A program made the position numbers and the translations under genes. From contig CANOIM010000028.1 in the NCBI GenBank assembly GCA_947566075.1, forward strand, positions 1 to 7,143: a DNA stretch of 7,143 nt. Reading direction: 5' to 3'. This DNA comes from an uncultured Eggerthellaceae bacterium. GTDB lineage: Bacteria; Actinomycetota; Coriobacteriia; Coriobacteriales; Eggerthellaceae. The notes under the pieces are model-generated. The model made no database searches. It was given only the letters and a program-made list of their open reading frames with translations, and had not been told where the DNA came from. Shown piece by piece: positions 6,901 to 7,143 of this stretch (position 1 is its first letter; each line of letters starts with the position of its first letter).

Positions 6901-7141
6901 CCTCGCGCGCCCCGAAGAACCCGTTCAGGACCTTCTGGAACTGAGATCCCAGCGTGATCGTCCCGGTCACGCCTCCCGGCGCGGCGGCCCCGGTGGCGTT
7001 CACCAGCAGTGAGCACCCCTCGAACATCTGCCTCATGGCGCTTAGGTTCCCCGGCGTGGAGTAGTCACCCGCCATCCCCGCCGTGCTCACCCCCGTCATA
7101 TCCAAGGTGCTCAGCTTCGCGCACCCGCGGAACGCGCCCTT
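2..7141 (-). CDS. Giant DUF285/BspA-like leucine-rich repeat surface protein, partial at both ends
   Basis: One frame stays open for 2,380 codons; start and stop both lie outside the window. Residue numbers used here count from the first full codon (7141-7139). The translation holds roughly 45 units of the form M-x-x-M-F-x-x-C-x-x-L-x-x-V-x-(L/M), the DUF285 / 26-residue bacterial surface repeat. I checked the phase at ATG-TTC (Met-Phe) codons near 7027, 3805, 1783 and 742, and all are in the same frame. Order: repeats 1-60, cassette A 61-253, repeats 254-716, beta cap and Gly/Ser linker 717-861, cassette C 862-904, repeats 905-1515, cassette B 1516-1704, repeats 1705-1795, palindrome-rich insert 1796-2078, repeats 2079-2380. 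Relatives such as Tannerella BspA are secreted or surface-bound adhesins; adhesion here is inferred from family only. No signal peptide, sortase motif or cell-wall-binding domain is visible, as expected for an internal fragment. The family call is firm; the biological role is unknown. Confidence 0.95.
969..998. repeat. GC-rich stem-loop and direct repeats at the insert edge
   Basis: CACGGGC (969-975) pairs with GCCCGTG (992-998). A direct repeat GGCTTCGCC occurs at 973-981 and 986-994, and another, GCTCGC, at 1001-1006 and 1010-1015. No GTAG foot is present, so I do not class it with the REP-like stems, but it belongs to the same palindrome-rich stretch. Confidence 0.5.
1047..1078 (-). repeat. 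REP-like stem-loop 1
   Basis: A perfect 10-bp stem, GGGCGGGCAT at 1047-1056 and ATGCCCGCCC at 1065-1074, has an 8-nt loop. On the minus strand GTAG (1078-1075) directly precedes the stem. A GTAG or GGAG foot is the hallmark of REP elements recognised by RAYT transposases. It is translated in the gene as part of V-G-A-G-I-G-S-H-A-R-P. Confidence 0.65.
1159..1201 (-). repeat. REP-like stem-loop 2, compound stem
   Basis: The outer stem is TGACAGGCAC (1159-1168) with GTGCCTGTCA (1188-1197). An inner stem GGACCC (1169-1174) with GGGTCC (1178-1183) has a 3-nt loop, and CTCG (1184-1187) forms a bulge. On the minus strand GTAG (1201-1198) abuts the stem. The TGACAGGC stem core is shared with stem-loop 3, which lies in the opposite orientation 59 bp away. 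Confidence 0.7.
1261..1292 (+). repeat. REP-like stem-loop 3
   Basis: GTAG at 1261-1264 is followed at once by TGACAGGCGT (1265-1274), an 8-nt loop, and ACGCCTGTCA (1283-1292), a perfect 10-bp stem. TCGGC follows the stem here, and also follows the 3' side of stem-loop 2 in its own orientation. Elements 2 and 3 together form an inverted pair, as in E. coli BIMEs. Confidence 0.7.
1392..1417 (+). repeat. REP-like stem-loop 4
   Basis: GTAG at 1392-1395 abuts a perfect 10-bp stem, GGACAGGAAC (1396-1405) with GTTCCTGTCC (1408-1417), and a 2-nt centre. The GACAGG / CCTGTC core matches stem-loops 2 and 3, which points to one REP family with varied stem tips. The encoded peptide is G-Q-E-R-V-P-V-P. 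Confidence 0.65.
1523..1566 (+). repeat. REP-like stem-loop 5, long three-part stem
   Basis: GTAG at 1523-1526 is followed, one base later, by GTCGGTT (1528-1534), AGCG (1536-1539) and CGGCCC (1540-1545). A 3-nt loop leads to GGGCCG (1549-1554), CGCT (1556-1559) and AACCGAC (1560-1566). That makes 17 paired bases on each side with one single-base mismatch or bulge in each arm. The stem differs from elements 2-4, so it is a second REP class. Confidence 0.65.
1615..1713. repeat. Large imperfect inverted repeat resembling a dispersed intergenic repeat
   Basis: The left arm starts AAAGATCCTTCG at 1615 and includes CTCAGGATGACAGA (1647-1660). The right arm, read on the minus strand, starts AAAGGATCCTTCG at 1712 and includes CTCAGAATGACAATGA down to 1679. 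The arms differ by a one-base indel and a middle segment of unequal length that in the left arm forms its own GGGC-TGC-GCCC stem (1632-1642). From memory, sequences of the form TCCTTCG ... CTCAGGATGACA are dispersed between genes in many bacterial genomes. Here it is translated in frame as K-D-P-S ... V-I-L-S-E-G ... K-D-L-S. GTAG at 1611-1614 lies just before the left arm. Confidence 0.65.
1757..2029 (-). other. Short DUF285 repeat block 4 (domain, residues 1705-1795)
   Basis: Three clear units occur, M-F-E-G-C-T-K-L, M-F-H-G-C-T-S-I and M-F-E-G-C-T-G-L, with strand phrases such as A-D-M-R-G-L-T-I. After the third unit, at T-D-G-D, the pattern breaks off and the palindrome-rich insert begins. 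This is far shorter than the blocks following cassettes A and C, which fits a repeat block interrupted by inserted DNA. Confidence 0.8.
2030..2596 (-). other. Non-repeat cassette B, diverged copy of cassette A (domain, residues 1516-1704)
   Basis: It begins V-T-L-G-T-Q-F-K-K-L-L-N-G-F-F and ends A-P-W ... V-V-F, matching cassette A in order and spacing (189 against 193 residues). A 17-bp stretch coding the N-G-F-F region (2552-2568) is identical to 6914-6930; the rest has diverged. Other shared points are A-N-V-N-L-T-N-S-G-P-T-T-A-A, V-W-Q-G-R-D-Y and V-R-W-S-I-R-T. The A-P-W codons sit in a perfect 8-bp inverted repeat (ATTCCACG at 2072-2079, CGTGGAAT at 2087-2094). Confidence 0.75.
2597..4429 (-). 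other. DUF285-type repeat block 3 (domain, residues 905-1515)
   Basis: About twenty repeat units occur here, such as M-F-R-G-C, M-F-D-N-C, M-F-G-N-C, M-F-Q-G-C, A-F-A-D-C, M-F-K-G-C and L-F-T-G-C. Units between 4080 and 3540 are very regular, with the strand-turn phrase (T/N)-N-V-G-T-G or T-D-V-G-K-G before each M-F, and most have lost the cysteine. Between about 3380 and 3140 the pattern is interrupted by a less regular region rich in Gly, Thr, Asp and Asn, then resumes at M-F-R-E-M. The 5'-most part (for example 4321-4380, 22 of 60 G or C) is the most AT-rich stretch I counted. Confidence 0.85.
4430..4558 (-). other. Short cassette C (domain, residues 862-904)
   Basis: The segment V-K-Y-L-I-S-G-D-T-L-Y-I, then A-P-A-P-W and V-Q-F, corresponds to the last third of cassettes A and B (V-x-W-x-I-R-T, A-P-W, V-x-F). 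The first two thirds are absent. It resembles the short G-T-L-x-I ... A-P-W segment seen before repeat domains in many surface proteins of gut bacteria. It restarts the repeat pattern at 4429, so it marks the start of the second super-module in the window. Confidence 0.65.
4559..4993 (-). other. Beta-rich cap and Gly/Ser-rich linker (domain, residues 717-861)
   Basis: After the last M-F-E-R-C unit the repeat phrase stops. The chain continues as short predicted strands, including V-K-I-E-I-G and L-D-I-T-V-N-G-V. It ends in T-V-P-S-S-Y-K-D-S-V-W-K-K, a phrase resembling the V-P-x-x-Y-x-x-x-x-W endings that close repeat domains in many BspA-like proteins. Positions 4559-4642 then encode a flexible stretch rich in Gly, Ser and Thr (residues 834-861) leading into cassette C. 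This looks like a domain end followed by a hinge. The assignment rests on pattern only. Confidence 0.6.
4994..6382 (-). other. DUF285-type repeat block 2 (domain, residues 254-716)
   Basis: About sixteen repeat units occur here, including M-F-S-G-C, A-F-T-N-C, M-F-A-Q-C, M-F-Y-R-C, Y-F-V-G-C, T-F-Y-D-C and M-F-E-R-C. Many units carry a glycine turn N-V-G-x-G or D-V-G-K-G in place of the D-x-S-x-F/W-D-T-S strand usual in DUF285. A 19-bp stretch encoding T-D-V-G-K-G (5790-5808) is identical to 3747-3765 in the next block, which shows recent duplication or conversion between blocks. Several units have lost the cysteine (M-F-N-S-S, M-F-L-D-G, M-F-R-L-A). Confidence 0.85.
5814..5838. repeat. Perfect 11-bp inverted repeat with 3-nt loop
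   Basis: ACGGTATGCAT (5814-5824) and ATGCATACCGT (5828-5838) are exact reverse complements around GTA. The site lies inside a repeat unit and encodes H-G-M-H-Y-M-H-T-V-V, an unusual histidine/methionine-rich patch. In the mRNA it would form a tight hairpin. No GTAG foot is adjacent and no function can be assigned. Confidence 0.6.
6383..6961 (-). other. Non-repeat cassette A (domain, residues 61-253)
   Basis: This stretch lacks the MFxxC phrase and aligns along its length with cassette B at 2030-2596. Shared landmarks in order are T-L-G-(S/T)-Q-F-x-K-x-L-N-G-F-F, a strand Y-(I/V)-(L/I)-(A/Q), T-A-A-x-L-x-(Q/K)-R-P, V-W-x-x-R-D-Y, V-x-W-x-I-R-T, and A-P-W about 20 residues before V-K-F. In BspA-like surface proteins a similar strand pattern ending in A-P-W often precedes a repeat block, so it may be an inter-repeat beta domain or cap. 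I cannot name a specific Pfam family for the first two thirds. The DNA is more GC-rich than the repeat block that follows (37 of 60 bases at 6421-6480). Confidence 0.75.
6962..7141 (-). other. End of a DUF285 repeat block (domain, residues 1-60)
   Basis: This holds two recognisable repeat units, F-R-G-C-A-K-L and M-F-E-G-C-S-L-L, with the linking strand L-D-M-T-G-V typical of DUF285. It runs straight into cassette A. The same order, F-K-G-C-A-K-L then L-F-T-G-C followed by a cassette, recurs at 2770-2597 before cassette B, so the pair is part of the duplicated super-module. The DNA is very GC-rich (46 of 60 bases at 6961-7020). Confidence 0.85.
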
Positions 7142-7143
7142 CA

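Noticed and set aside
5990..7012. Plus-strand open frame of 340 codons
   Set aside because: It lies exactly in mirror register to the minus-strand repeat protein. It is open because the coding strand rarely uses the TTA, CTA and TCA codons. Its translation shows no domain and no ribosome-binding context.

Overview
The whole window is the inside of one very large protein gene on the minus strand. Reading the reverse complement from position 7141 down to position 2 gives 2,380 codons with no stop. Neither the start nor the stop codon lies in the window. The product is a modular cell-surface protein made mostly of short leucine-rich-type repeats of the DUF285 / BspA kind (the roughly 26-residue bacterial surface repeat with the phrase M-F-x-x-C-x-x-L). 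No other gene, RNA gene, promoter or origin can be supported.

Layout in protein order (right to left): the end of one repeat block (7141-6962); a non-repeat cassette A of about 193 residues (6961-6383); a long repeat block (6382-4994); a beta-rich cap ending in a Gly/Ser linker (4993-4559); a short cassette C that matches only the last part of A (4558-4430); a second long repeat block (4429-2597); cassette B, a diverged copy of A (2596-2030); a short repeat block (2029-1757); an odd low-complexity insert (1756-908); and a last repeat block that runs off the left edge (907-2). The protein is therefore a repeated super-module, cassette followed by repeat block, used at least three times.

The most interesting part is the insert. 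Its coding sequence is packed with DNA palindromes. Five have the tetranucleotide GTAG directly or one base before the stem, which is the signature of REP elements (repetitive extragenic palindromes moved by RAYT/TnpA-REP transposases). A further inverted repeat of about 100 bp resembles a dispersed intergenic repeat. REPs are normally found between genes. Here a cluster sits inside an open reading frame, is translated, and leaves the frame intact on both sides.

Base composition is mosaic: 46 of 60 bases are G or C at 6961-7020, 22 of 60 at 4321-4380 and 45 of 60 at 1021-1080. The host is probably a moderately high-GC, host-associated anaerobe such as a gut or rumen actinobacterium of the Coriobacteriia. 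This is an inference from protein type and repeat style and is low confidence. The protein probably acts outside the cell in adhesion, but neither signal peptide nor anchor is in view.
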